Positions 29,401 to 37,633 of a stretch of DNA of 64,000 nucleotides are shown piece by piece (the stretch's first letter is position 1; the number at the start of each line of letters is the position of its first letter). The notes under the pieces were generated by a model, which saw nothing but the letters and a program-made list of their open reading frames with translations, was not told where the DNA came from and did not search any database. The stretch spans positions 496,001 through 560,000 of the forward strand of contig CM082589.2 in the NCBI GenBank assembly GCA_040954595.2. Reading direction: 5' to 3'. This DNA is from Balanoglossus misakiensis (taxonomy: Eukaryota > Hemichordata). The position numbers and the translations under genes are program-made.

Positions 29401-32400
29401 TATCAGCCACGCTTGGTCCGAATCTATGACTATTGGATCGGGAACGGTGGTGCCGGTCAGAGTGGCTATCGGGTCATTGACATCAGCCACGGGTCCAGAA
29501 CCAATGAACAAGAAATCAGCAAACGCTTCGACGTGGAACTCGGTAAAAGTCAAAGTGACCACTTCCTTATTTGGAGTTTTAATGAAATAGTAACAGTTAT
29601 GCCTGTTGCCATATGGATCGGGGTACAATGGCGACAACAACGACCCTCCCGTTGAGGAGTAGGAATTACTCCCACAATCCTGCTTTCCTGTGAAGGAAAT
29701 TTGACCAAACCTGGGATTAAAATGCTTTCAAGATTTAAAGAAAGACCAGCCACCACCACAGGATAAAATCTGAAATGCCTCCACCACAAACCGACCGATT
29801 CCATGGAGTTGTGAATAATTCCCCTAGCCTATACTTATCATATGCACCACTTTACCACATGTCACCCCATGCAACTAATCGATAAATAGTATTACCAGTG
29901 AAACACCTCCAAAACACCAACAATCTGTATAGGCCTACTTAAAACGAAGCAGCCACAGTGATAGATTTACTGATAAATATTTTGACAATGATATATTTCT
30001 GATTTTCAGATTTGTGCTCACACTGACATTTTTTTGCTTTTAGGGACATACTGTCATCTCTATGAATAAAATCCCATTTATATCCCGTGTAAATTCATGG
30101 AGATCATCGGTACGAAAAGCTACAAACAACCTGTAGCTGTTCCTCAATTATCTACGTTGATTCTACAGCCATGCCGTCTCCATGACAATTATATCTATCT
30201 GGCTGCGCCACATTCACGCAACAGAGTGCGTTTGGTGTCGTAAAAGGGGAGATTTCGGTGTGTTTGAGCATGCGTGTTCAACCACTACCTGCATGCAGAT
30301 ATCCCATGGCGAGACCATGCCAAAATATTTTAATCTCACCTAAAATTTGTAAGTCACAGTCCTGGCCCATATATTCATCAGGACATTGGCAAATGTAACC
30401 AAAACCTACCGTCGACGAAATGCACACACCGCCATTTTCACACGGATTCGTACTACAGTCATTAACTGTGTTAATAGAGAAAAAGGCTGAAAAGTTAGTA
30501 TTCGCACAATAGAGGCTGCAGTTGTGAAGGAAGTCAACCTGAGACCAGATGGCAATAGTTACAGATGAGGCGAACAATTTGTGTAAATGCTTTTGAACGA
30601 CACAAAGGCCCTTTAATAGTTTGATTTCCATCGGAATCTTTTTGTTAAGATGAACCGTTACTTGAATGACAAGGTCTCAATTTGCGTATGTGAATAAGAT
30701 AGAAAATTTATCTCTGTGGTAAATAAAATATGGGCACGCCCAAAGCGTCTGTTCTATAGTTGTAGTCCAATCGTCATTAGTTATAAACACTTTTCAAATA
30801 TTTAATTAAAATCATTTACTTTCGTAAATTTTTGTTCAAAGTATACTAGTACATGCATCATCTCCGTTAACACCACACCGTTGGCAAACACGTTTACGAT
30901 ATGACGCTCGCTAAAAGGACTTTTGAAAATTTCATGGAGTCGTTTTCACTTTTTATTTTACTGTGAGTCATATTGACAGTTGATTTGCATAACAATACAT
31001 AAAGGGCAAGTGTAACAATACACGCCCTGAAGTGAGTGGTACGGCCTTCGACTCACCGCCAACACAATGGATTATTACTGCCGACGTGAATATCAACATG
31101 AACAAAGTTTTCTGACTCGCGCACCAGCTGACGGTATTTACGGTAAAGTATACTGCAATTCACAAAGCGGTGTCAGATTTTTAAATTTGTGTAGCAAATG
31201 TGTTGCCATACCTTTCGTGGGAAATAAAAAAAGTCCAGAAAGACCTCAAACCTAAGTATTACATGTATTGTTATTCTAACTTCAGCGTGTTTACGACGAC
31301 TAATTTGTCAGAAACACGATTAATTTAACCGCCACCCTTTTTTTTCATTTAAAGCTTTAGAACATACTCCTCTCTCCTTTTGAAAAAGTAATTCACATAA
31401 TCATAAAGCATAATCACTCTGTTTGTCTAACCACATTAGTTCAGTCACGGCTGAGTACCATAGGTTTGTTGTAACGAAGACCCCTGACCTTTGACTCGAA
31501 CGTTGCTAAGCAACTATACTGCATCGCTTCTTTTCTACCCCGAATTACTAAAGATCAAAAGTCATATCAAAGTTCATTAGGAATGGCCTGGTTTTTGAAA
31601 GTTACACAGACCTGAATGGCTCTTTAAGTTGATAGATGGTCTTAAGACGTGCTTGAAATATTTTTGATAGACCTTCTTAAAGAAGGCATACAAGTGAAAT
31701 CGAAAGTGAAACACAAAATGTTAAGGAAAGCAAATTTAACCTCAATGGTGAAATAAACTACTACCAGAAAATGCACAATTTTTTCCAACGGCCGCATGGT
31801 CGGAAATTCACCGTTACAGCTTGTATTATGAATAATTCAACAAGAGCATATGGCAATAGTATTATATATATAATTATGTATTATATATATGGAAATGAAG
31901 AATAACGGTTGAGTAATATTGGAACGATTCCAGAATTATTTGTTAAATTATTGTAAACTCGAAATTATACGACCAGTATGTAACATGTCACGCCCGCCAT
32001 GATTGACAGTCTGTTTGTCTGTTTATCTGTCGTCTATCTGTCACTAGTTATGTGCGTATAACTTTGCTCTTCAGAAAACTTCACAACAAGACAATGAATT
32101 TTAGGAATGTCACGGTGGATGGACTACATGTGATGTTGCTGTAAAGTGCGTTCGTGAAGGCAATCCTAAATTTTGGAAGACCGCTTGACATAAAGGTGAC
32201 ACACTGTTTGGGATTGCTTTCAAACTATTTTGGTCGTTGTGAGCTAATTTAAGCCTGGACCAAAACTATCTCTTGTTGAGTCTGTGCAAACTGCAATCCT
32301 TGCTGAAACCTGCAGTAACATCTGTGACACGGATATCATTCAAGGCTGACCAGATCAATCATTCTCTCAGCCGTTGCAAACAAACACACATATATAACCG

Positions 32401-34678
32401 CGCTTCGCATAGATTCCATTTCAAATCAACCAAATTTGAAGAAAATATGATAAAACACATCAAAACTAACAAATACCAGACTCTGGTTGGCAAATACCAG
32501 CACAATTTCCAACATATGGTCTGAACGTCGATATTTGCAACCTAAACTGAAGGCTTCTCCCAGGCCATTTTTCACAGTGGATGTTCCCTGAAATTAATTG
32601 CTGATTGTAAGCGCCAAGTGTTCGCCATCGTTGGCCCACAGATGCCAGAGATCTTGTGTGATTGAGGCGGACGGCATGAGAATCAATAGTTTGCATTATA
32701 AAAAAGATTACATGAAAGAAGGACGACAGGTCTGGCCCCTGTGACACAAATTCAGAACCAAAATAGTAACATGTGTACAACAGTTTTATGAGTGGCTGAT
32801 GACCCTAAACTAGTGCAAATATCATACCAAGGACATGTCATATTTTGAGAAAAAGTATTTCGGGAATAATTTGATATCAATATGTTCTTCTGTTACTGAT
32901 TCATGCATCATCTTTTTTGATATAGTCTAACTTGATATTTATCACTTATGTCATAATTATATTTATCAAAAATTTACAACGTAGATCTAATTACTCATTA
33001 CAATTATTCAAAAATTTAATACACCAATCAGCCTAATTACATGCGGATGATTGTTTTCATATGCAAATTGTTAACGGAAAGCAAAACGATAATTAATCAA
33101 ACGCTAGACTAACCTTACTGAATAACTAAAAATACGTATTATGACTTTCAAACGGTACTTTGAAATAAACCGCGTGTTCCACTAAATTCATCACTTTACT
33201 TAAATTGGTATCAACGCGATGTAAATTTGATAATATGAGGCGTTATTGAATCCGTATTGAATCCTGAAATCGGATTTGGATTTATGTTGCAATCGCTTGT
33301 TATGGGACAATTAGCTTTACAACGAACACGCATGTAAATCTATCAAAGTAACGAAGTCATCAACCTTTTGACATTATTTGATATTTTAGTTTCTTTTGAT
33401 CGCTTATTTATCACTGAAATAACTCAATGACCTGTTCTTGCCACAAGAAAGCGATTTCTGGGAAATAAAAATGACACTGTAAACATCGACTGTTTAAATT
33501 TCTCTAACGGTGGATTTGACGTCCATAGATTTTACAGAATACAGAAGACGCTTCGCCTATTTTGAATAAACACGACGGATCGATGTTTTATTCTTTTGTC
33601 AGAAACATTTGATAAAATATGATGGTAGACGATGCCATGTGTAAATTCACTTGAAATCATCGCCACGTGTTTGAATGTTATTGGAATATATAATTATTAA
33701 TTTAAGGGAATATTAGTGGAACTTTGAGTGGTATTACAATAAACATGTAGAATAAAACAGATTGGTGATTCTACTCGAAATTAGGATTTTCCCTGCACTG
33801 CGTCTGATTTCCACGGACGCTTTATTTCCAATTCGTGCAAAACAATATTTTATTGGCTGTTGGCATATGGAATTCGCTTTCAAAAAATGAATCTATGATT
33901 ATGTGATGAGCAAGCGAATACGCCTTGTTTTACGTCTGTTATAAATGGTCGCGGTGCACGTTTGTACGAAAATAGCTCAGCACTGTAGATACTGAACTGA
34001 CGTGGGTACTTTGCGTTACTGTACGTGTACTGAATGTTAACAATGCACTGCTAATATGGGTCTATTAAAAGTGAATAAGCAATAAACACATATTGCTTAT
34101 AATTCCACCACCGCAGACGCATATATCCTGTTACTATAACTCCTTTCCTTCCTTTACCGATTTTGTGAGTCAAAGCGACGACTGTCTTTTCAGTTGAAGG
34201 TTATTTTTTAAACATTTAAATAATGGCCCTTTAATTGATCGATACAGCAGACTATGGCGGTTTAAACCAGCCTGCAACCTTTTGCTGTCCTGTAAACTGG
34301 GCGGAGGAAAGATCAATTTCAAAATGGCTGAACCCACCTGTTGGCGCACTTATATGCAACAAGTGGTATAAAATGTAAATTCACGCACGTTTCAACTTAA
34401 ACATGGTCCCCATTATAATACCGATACGGTTGGCAACGCGAGCGAACGCATGCGACTGGTTGTTTCATAATTCAAGGTACACATTCACGTAACACAGATG
34501 TTTAAACAACGTAACAACGAAGGTGTTGCGAAATTTTCAGTGGTCACCTGGGCGCGTCATGCACTCTCCGGCCTCACTGAAAATTTCAATATGCGGGGAT
34601 ATTTTTCTACTTACCTGTCTGTGAATTGACTGCAGCAATGGTCGCGAGGAACAACGTAAATGTAAACATAGCAGCCAT
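1..34678 (-). CDS. Giant secreted EGF-CUB-EGF(n) protein, fibropellin-like (3' end outside window)
   Basis: This minus-strand gene was assembled from 55 coding exons: a signal-peptide exon, one EGF exon, one CUB exon and 52 further EGF exons, about 6,668 coding nt or 2,220 residues in the window. Every internal exon length is divisible by 3 and every junction is phase 1, so the frame runs unbroken from the ATG at 34678 to the window edge, where an EGF exon is cut. Exon coordinates are given in the block entries. Nearly every module has the six-cysteine EGF pattern with C-x-N-G-G-x-C and G-Y/F/W-x-G-x-x-C. Most lack the D-x-D/N-E/Q-x-C calcium-binding signature. The order signal peptide, EGF, CUB, many EGF matches what I recall of sea urchin fibropellins, which end in an avidin-like domain; whether this gene does is unknown. 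No transmembrane segment is seen. A Notch/Crumbs-type label is possible, but the CUB near the N-terminus argues for fibropellin-like. The product is probably secreted, in extracellular matrix or an apical/cuticular layer. Confidence 0.92.
2853..7343 (-). CDS. Gene 1 EGF modules 41-47 (K-x-x-PT-type block)
   Basis: Exons: 7224-7343, 6622-6747, 5679-5795, 5272-5388, 4466-4582, 4123-4239, 2853-2969. Five are exactly 117 nt. Modules 43-47 share an E-L/S/A-D/N-P-C start. Most have a C-x-K/R-S/T-x-P-T-x-x-T/S-C segment between cysteines 3 and 4, so they look like a recent tandem family. Introns at 2970-4122, 5796-6621 and (before this block) 7344-8369 exceed 800 nt. I found no exon or other feature in them beyond AT-rich and CA-rich sequence. 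Confidence 0.89.
8370..10824 (-). CDS. Gene 1 EGF modules 35-40 (six exons)
   Basis: Exons: 10708-10824, 10382-10501, 9930-10046, 9497-9610, 8971-9084, 8370-8483. Each is a complete six-cysteine EGF module, phase 1-1. Module 37 (9930-10046) uses the GTAGGT donor at 9928-9929. An adjacent GTACAA would give phase 2 and was rejected. Module 39 has an N-Y-T sequon inside the last loop (GNYTGEFC). Introns of 300-700 nt between them show only AT-rich sequence. Confidence 0.88.
11320..14396 (-). CDS. Gene 1 EGF modules 25-34 (NYGTYY-type block)
   Basis: Exons: 14280-14396, 13634-13750, 13233-13352, 12962-13084, 12735-12848, 12440-12559, 12223-12342, 11978-12094, 11675-11782, 11320-11436. Most share a C-I/L/V-N-Y/F-G-x-Y-Y-x-C-x-C core between cysteines 3 and 5, different from other blocks. 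Introns here are the shortest in the gene (often 100-300 nt). This points to a recent tandem expansion of one EGF exon with its flanking intron. All are phase 1-1 with six cysteines, and most carry C-x-N-x-G-x-C and Y-T-G-x-N-C-like ends. Confidence 0.9.
15242..19980 (-). CDS. Gene 1 EGF modules 17-24 (longer exons with linkers)
   Basis: Exons: 19816-19980, 19294-19422, 18450-18572, 17642-17779, 16591-16710, 16248-16364, 15793-15912, 15242-15373. This block is more variable in length (117-165 nt). Module 17 starts with a Thr/Pro-rich linker ([11 protein letters not shown]), likely extended and O-glycosylated. Module 18 starts A-E-T-P-A-E-P and module 20 A-P-V-T-P-L-P-D-P. Module 24 ends with an extra E-Y-R-E-G tail. 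Module 22 uses a GTGCGT donor (16246-16247) because the downstream GT would break phase. For module 18, an acceptor one to three codons further in is also possible. All modules keep six cysteines. Confidence 0.87.
16921..16947. repeat. (CA)n microsatellite
   Basis: A run of CA dinucleotides with one G interruption, in the intron between EGF modules 20 and 21. Confidence 0.9.
17377..17412. repeat. (TCTG)/(TCCG)n microsatellite
   Basis: Tetranucleotide array of TGTC/TCTG units with TCCG variants, in the same gene 1 intron as the CA repeat. Confidence 0.85.
18158..18313. repeat. Long inverted repeat in a gene 1 intron
   Basis: The arm at about 18159-18190 (AACAGTCAGAG...TTTGAAGTCA) is mirrored by 18281-18312 (TGACTTCAAAAAATGG...CTGACTGTT), an inverted repeat of roughly 32 bp with a few mismatches. 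A second small palindrome (CTTTCAAAT...ATTTGAAAG) sits inside. Likely a MITE or hairpin-forming repeat. Confidence 0.6.
20608..23989 (-). CDS. Gene 1 EGF modules 9-16 (tryptophan-type block)
   Basis: Exons: 23879-23989, 23296-23406, 22779-22889, 22306-22416, 21802-21912, 21471-21581, 21074-21187, 20608-20724. Six are exactly 111 nt. Most start V-D-x-C and have a Trp in the G-W-x-G-x-x-C loop, which sets them apart from the rest and suggests local tandem duplication. Module 12 (22306-22416) reads GWTHSDC, so the normally invariant Gly before the last cysteine is replaced by His, although all six cysteines remain. All exons are phase 1-1. Intervening introns are 220-700 nt with nothing else recognisable. 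Confidence 0.88.
24700..28671 (-). CDS. Gene 1 EGF modules 2-8 (seven exons)
   Basis: Exons, in coding order: 28546-28671, 27903-28019, 26981-27100, 26326-26439, 25990-26109, 25125-25235, 24700-24816. Each encodes one six-cysteine EGF module, phase 1 at both ends. Most carry C-Q-N-G-G-T/I-C between cysteines 2 and 3. Modules 4 and 6-8 have tryptophan at the usual Tyr/Phe before the conserved Gly (PWEG, GWSG, SWQG, EWLG). Module 2 uses a weaker GTTTGT donor at 28544-28545. Introns longer than 300 nt here contain no other gene. The intron at 26440-26980 holds an inverted repeat, and that at 27101-27902 holds CA-rich simple sequence near 27828-27857. Confidence 0.88.
26512..26850. repeat. Inverted repeat flanking about 340 bp in a gene 1 intron
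   Basis: ATGTAGGCCTATGTTTTCAGAC near 26512-26533 is matched in reverse complement by GTCTGAAAAC...AGGCCTACAT at 26826-26850, with small internal differences. No coding capacity is seen between the arms. Probably a non-autonomous element. Confidence 0.5.
29346..29687 (-). CDS. Gene 1 exon 3: CUB domain
   Basis: One 342-nt exon encodes a CUB domain of about 110 residues. Visible hallmarks are the D-C-G start, [14 protein letters not shown], the central N-C-Y-Y-F-I after the P-x-x-Y-P-like turn, [11 protein letters not shown], an F-A-D-F-L-F-I-G strand, and [15 protein letters not shown] near the end. The second canonical cysteine pair appears reduced. The D-C-G and N-C cysteines are clear, but I do not see the later C-x-D pair, so the domain may have only one disulfide. 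CUB domains bind proteins or carbohydrate, often with calcium. The exon is phase 1 at both ends, like every neighbour. Confidence 0.9.
30340..30465 (-). CDS. Gene 1 exon 2: EGF module 1
   Basis: This single-exon EGF module begins V-N-D-C and contains [15 protein letters not shown] and YMGQDC, so all six cysteines are present. The acceptor is plus-strand ct at 30466-30467 and the donor is GTGAGA at 30338-30339, both phase 1. It is the only EGF module before the CUB domain. It is followed by a D-L-Q-I-L linker that joins the CUB exon. Confidence 0.9.
30466..34614 (-). other. First intron of gene 1 (4.1 kb)
   Basis: This is the longest intron of the gene, between the signal-peptide exon and EGF-1. 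I saw no EGF, CUB or other recognisable coding exon in it. Open frames such as 32466-32780 (minus) lack family motifs and splice context. It contains an AT-dinucleotide tract (31861-31890) and long AT-rich stretches around 32880-33400. Its size and 5' position make it a reasonable place for regulatory sequence, but nothing specific can be called. Confidence 0.6.
31861..31890. repeat. AT dinucleotide-rich tract
   Basis: Two TATATATA runs separated by AATTATGTAT within the first intron of gene 1. Confidence 0.7.
34615..34678 (-). CDS. Exon 1 of gene 1: start codon and signal peptide
   Basis: The ATG at 34676-34678 opens a 21-codon coding stretch with a hydrophobic core ([14 protein letters not shown]) followed by N-S-Q-T, typical of a cleavable signal peptide, probably cut near the V-N-S-Q region. 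The exon ends in phase 1 at a GTAAGT donor (plus-strand ac at 34613-34614). The start context has A at -3 and G at +4, which supports this ATG. A second in-frame ATG three codons later would also keep the hydrophobic core. Confidence 0.88.
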
Positions 34679-34740
34679 ACTCCAACCAGTCAATATAACA
34701 CTCTTCGGTTACTACCTTTTACACTGGAACACCATTAGTG

Positions 34741-34746
34741 TTTATA
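34741..34746 (-). promoter_or_regulatory. Candidate TATA box of gene 1
   Basis: The minus strand reads GATATAAAC here, 63 nt upstream of the ATG. A start site 25-30 nt downstream would fall near 34710-34716 and give a 5' UTR of about 35 nt. No intron is needed between this site and the ATG. This is a motif call only; a TATA match in AT-rich DNA can arise by chance. Confidence 0.35.
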
Positions 34747-37555
34747 TCCTCCCAAACTAAAAAGCGACAGTGGTTCGTTAACAATCCCAGCAAACGCAAC
34801 AGTTTCCGGAATATGGGTCCGAACACACAAAGTTGTTAAAATTCCCTCGTTATGGTGCTCCCGTGGTGGTGATGTAGGGGTCACTCCTCATCGTAGTAGA
34901 CGCGCTTGGGTCTGAATTATTTGAACGGTCATACAACCTTTACACAACAATGATCCTCTTGATATTCAAACGAGATGGTCGTGCTACTCAGTGGAGCACT
35001 GAATAGATGGAACAAACTCATGAATTATGCATGAATGTAACGCCCAAGCTGACTCCACACCACTACCAGTGAAAGTGGAGACACGTTTCCATCGACCGGT
35101 GTCAACCAGCTCCGAAAATAAACAGTCAACTGCGCGAAAATACACAAAAAATCTCAAACCAATAGTTTTACTTGAACTTTACCAGAAATTTCATCATTAA
35201 GAATTTTGATGTTCCTGTAAAATTATGTGCTGCTTGAAAATATAAAGAAATACGAAAAAATAATATTTGTTGTATATTTTAAATTCGAAATATATACCCT
35301 GTTAAACATGCGTGTATGTTACGCATAGCAATAGACCATCACCATAGCAACCGCTTAGCCCGAGGAAGCTTTCACTGCCATTCCAAAAGACAACAGGCTA
35401 TTGTTTTCAATTGTATTCCAAATAGCAGTGTTGTTTTGCTTTCAGTTCGAGGGCACTTTGCCAGATTTCTAATCGTAATTTCTAAATCTAAAATATGCTT
35501 CATGCAGAAATTCCAATCGACAAGAGAGTTATTTCTCTGGATACCAGGAAAAGCAAGTAGTCCCAGAGGTGTGGAGACTTTTGATTGACGGTTTTGAAAG
35601 CTGTGATTGTCGACAATGAAGACGATGTGTGACACTGTATAACAGTAGACAGTGTGAATACAGTTAGTCAGGTCATCAACATCGGTTTACGCCCAAAACA
35701 ATCCAAATATGTCAACGTTGCAACATAGCTATTAAAGAGGAGTACATGTATACCCATGTGCGAGGTCTGACGCTCTCCTTTTGACTGTGTTTTAGCACTC
35801 GGTCACTGAAGTCAAGATTTTCGCACACGTGACCCAAGGTGAACCCAGGGTGTCAGTGACGTGGGAACAATGAAATTATTGGTTGTTGGCGGAGGTAGTA
35901 TTTAAATTCCGGCCGAAATGACCCAATTTTAAGCAGATGACTGCGCTTCCATCATTAGAGCTACGCCCTCAACGGTAGTGGTTGACCATCGGTTGAAAAG
36001 TTGATGGCGTCTTCCAATCCTATGGCGCCCGTCGTTGGCATGGGAACCTAGTGCCATTTTGTCTAAAACCTTCTCCCTGGTTTGGAGACGTTAAAACGAG
36101 AATTGCTGACACTACCACACATCCAGATTTAATTATTTGTCATAATGGTCTTTACTGATATGTAATGTGATATTAATACAATATTCAATTGGTTTGGATG
36201 TATAGAAACTTAAAAACTGCGATAAAACTATCATTCCATCTATACAATTAAGATAAACCAATCACTCTTGGTAACTACATAATAAAAGACTCATTAATTA
36301 ATCTAAATTGAGTTGATTATAAATATATTCATTCCTTGCTCAGTTGAGACACACGCACCCACATAAATTTGCACTGCAGTTTCACTGCAAAGTATTTCAC
36401 CTGCACGTCAAATTTGAAGAGAAAAAGGTTTCTGCGACAGTTAATTCCCTCTACATATTACCCCAGTTCTACATGTAAGATAGCTTTATGCTGGCTTAAT
36501 AATCCTGGTGTTTATGTGGGTTTGCAAGGTTGTGAAGCACTTTCACCAAGCTGAAGAACTATTTCTCATGTCCCTCTTACTAATCTGTATATACATGTAG
36601 TTTTAACCTATATATGACTGCTTTTCCTCCTATATAATGGAGAGTTTGATTTAGATATGGTTATCTTTAAACTGGTTTGCTTTCAGCTATGATTTGTAAT
36701 GAGAATTACCCTTCCAAATACCATCACCCAAAATTTGAAACAAAACACTATTTGTCTGTGTGGAAATTGAACCATTTCCATAAAAGACAAAAATACTGTG
36801 ATCTGCAGAATTAAAATGCTCAATTGCGACTGGTTATTCCTATCTAATAAATTATAAACATTCTTATCAGTTGCTACAAAATTAAAATTGGCGTTGAGAC
36901 ATTACAACTGTCTACAACATATAAGGCACTTGTTCTTTGTAAATATGTTTCAAAGCTAGACTACAACATCGTTGTTTTTACTTACATTTTCTACAAAAAA
37001 TTCTCTAGTTTCAACGATGAAAAATAAAAAAAAAATAATTGCATTGATAGTAGGCCTTATACACAGCCGTTTTCCCCATGCTCGGTTACCATGGTTTTAT
37101 AGTAAGGATTACTATAGAGTGAATATGAAATACCATGTTGTCTTTATGTAATCGAGAAATCTTGCACATTATGAATTCAATACTTTCATGATTATACTAA
37201 TAAGTACAATACAGTTCAGCCTTTCTTCTGATAATTTTTATCAAACATAAAATATATATCACATGTGGATGAATAGGACTGGGAATAACTGTATTGAGCC
37301 GATATATAATTAAATGATACTGTAAATAAATTCTGCTCTGTTTTTCTTGTATAAAGTTCTTATAAAATTACAATATAAACAGCAACTACCAAGAATTCAT
37401 CAAAATATACATTTTTGAACTCGAGCAGTTTGTGACACAATTATATACAAGTGTTACATCTTGTAAAAATGTATTTTAGTCTGGTTTGACCATAATTAAA
37501 AATTCTCTACTCCGTGACATCAGAATGATGTAAGCATGTTTCATTTTCGCATGTC
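34747..37555. other. Intergenic interval between the two genes
   Basis: This lies between the gene 1 promoter and the distal stop codon of gene 2 (37556). The half near 36100-37555 probably includes gene 2 3' UTR. On the minus strand an ATTAAA (36128-36133) is the only close poly(A)-signal match I noticed, about 1.4 kb past the distal stop; I saw no AATAAA. The rest is AT-rich. Short open frames at 35316-35635 and 36369-36554 have no family signature. Upstream gene 1 regulatory sites probably lie at 34747-35900, but none can be named. Confidence 0.55.
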
Positions 37556-37633
37556 TTACACAGGATTTTCATATTCTTCCGGAATCTCTACTTCAATATT
37601 TTCTGTGGCCATGTTTGCGAAAGACAGGAAAAT
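37556..37633 (-). CDS. ABCA terminal exon, distal alternative version
   Basis: This exon follows a strong acceptor (a pyrimidine-rich stretch, then TTTTGCAG; plus ct at 37634-37635) and is phase 0. It has 25 codons, I-F-L-S-F-A-N-M-A onward, then TAA (37556-37558), ending E-Y-E-N-P-V. I-F-L-S-F-A after T-T-L-D-Q is the textbook ABCA continuation and matches the protein's own first-half motif T-T-L-E-Q-I-F-L-K-L. It cannot be spliced after the proximal exon, which has a stop, so it must be an alternative last exon or the true one. Confidence 0.72.
   Translation of the reverse strand: MFLSFANMATENIEVEIPEEYENPV

Noticed and set aside
29254-29655. 133-codon plus-strand open frame
   Set aside because: Shadow of the CUB exon on the minus strand.
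32466-32780. 104-codon minus-strand frame in the first intron of gene 1
   Set aside because: No domain motif, and no acceptor or donor of the right phase that would fit the phase 1 exon chain.
35316-35635. Open frames on both strands near 35.3-35.6 kb as a small gene
   Set aside because: They overlap antiparallel, have no recognisable motif, and lie in AT-rich intergenic DNA.
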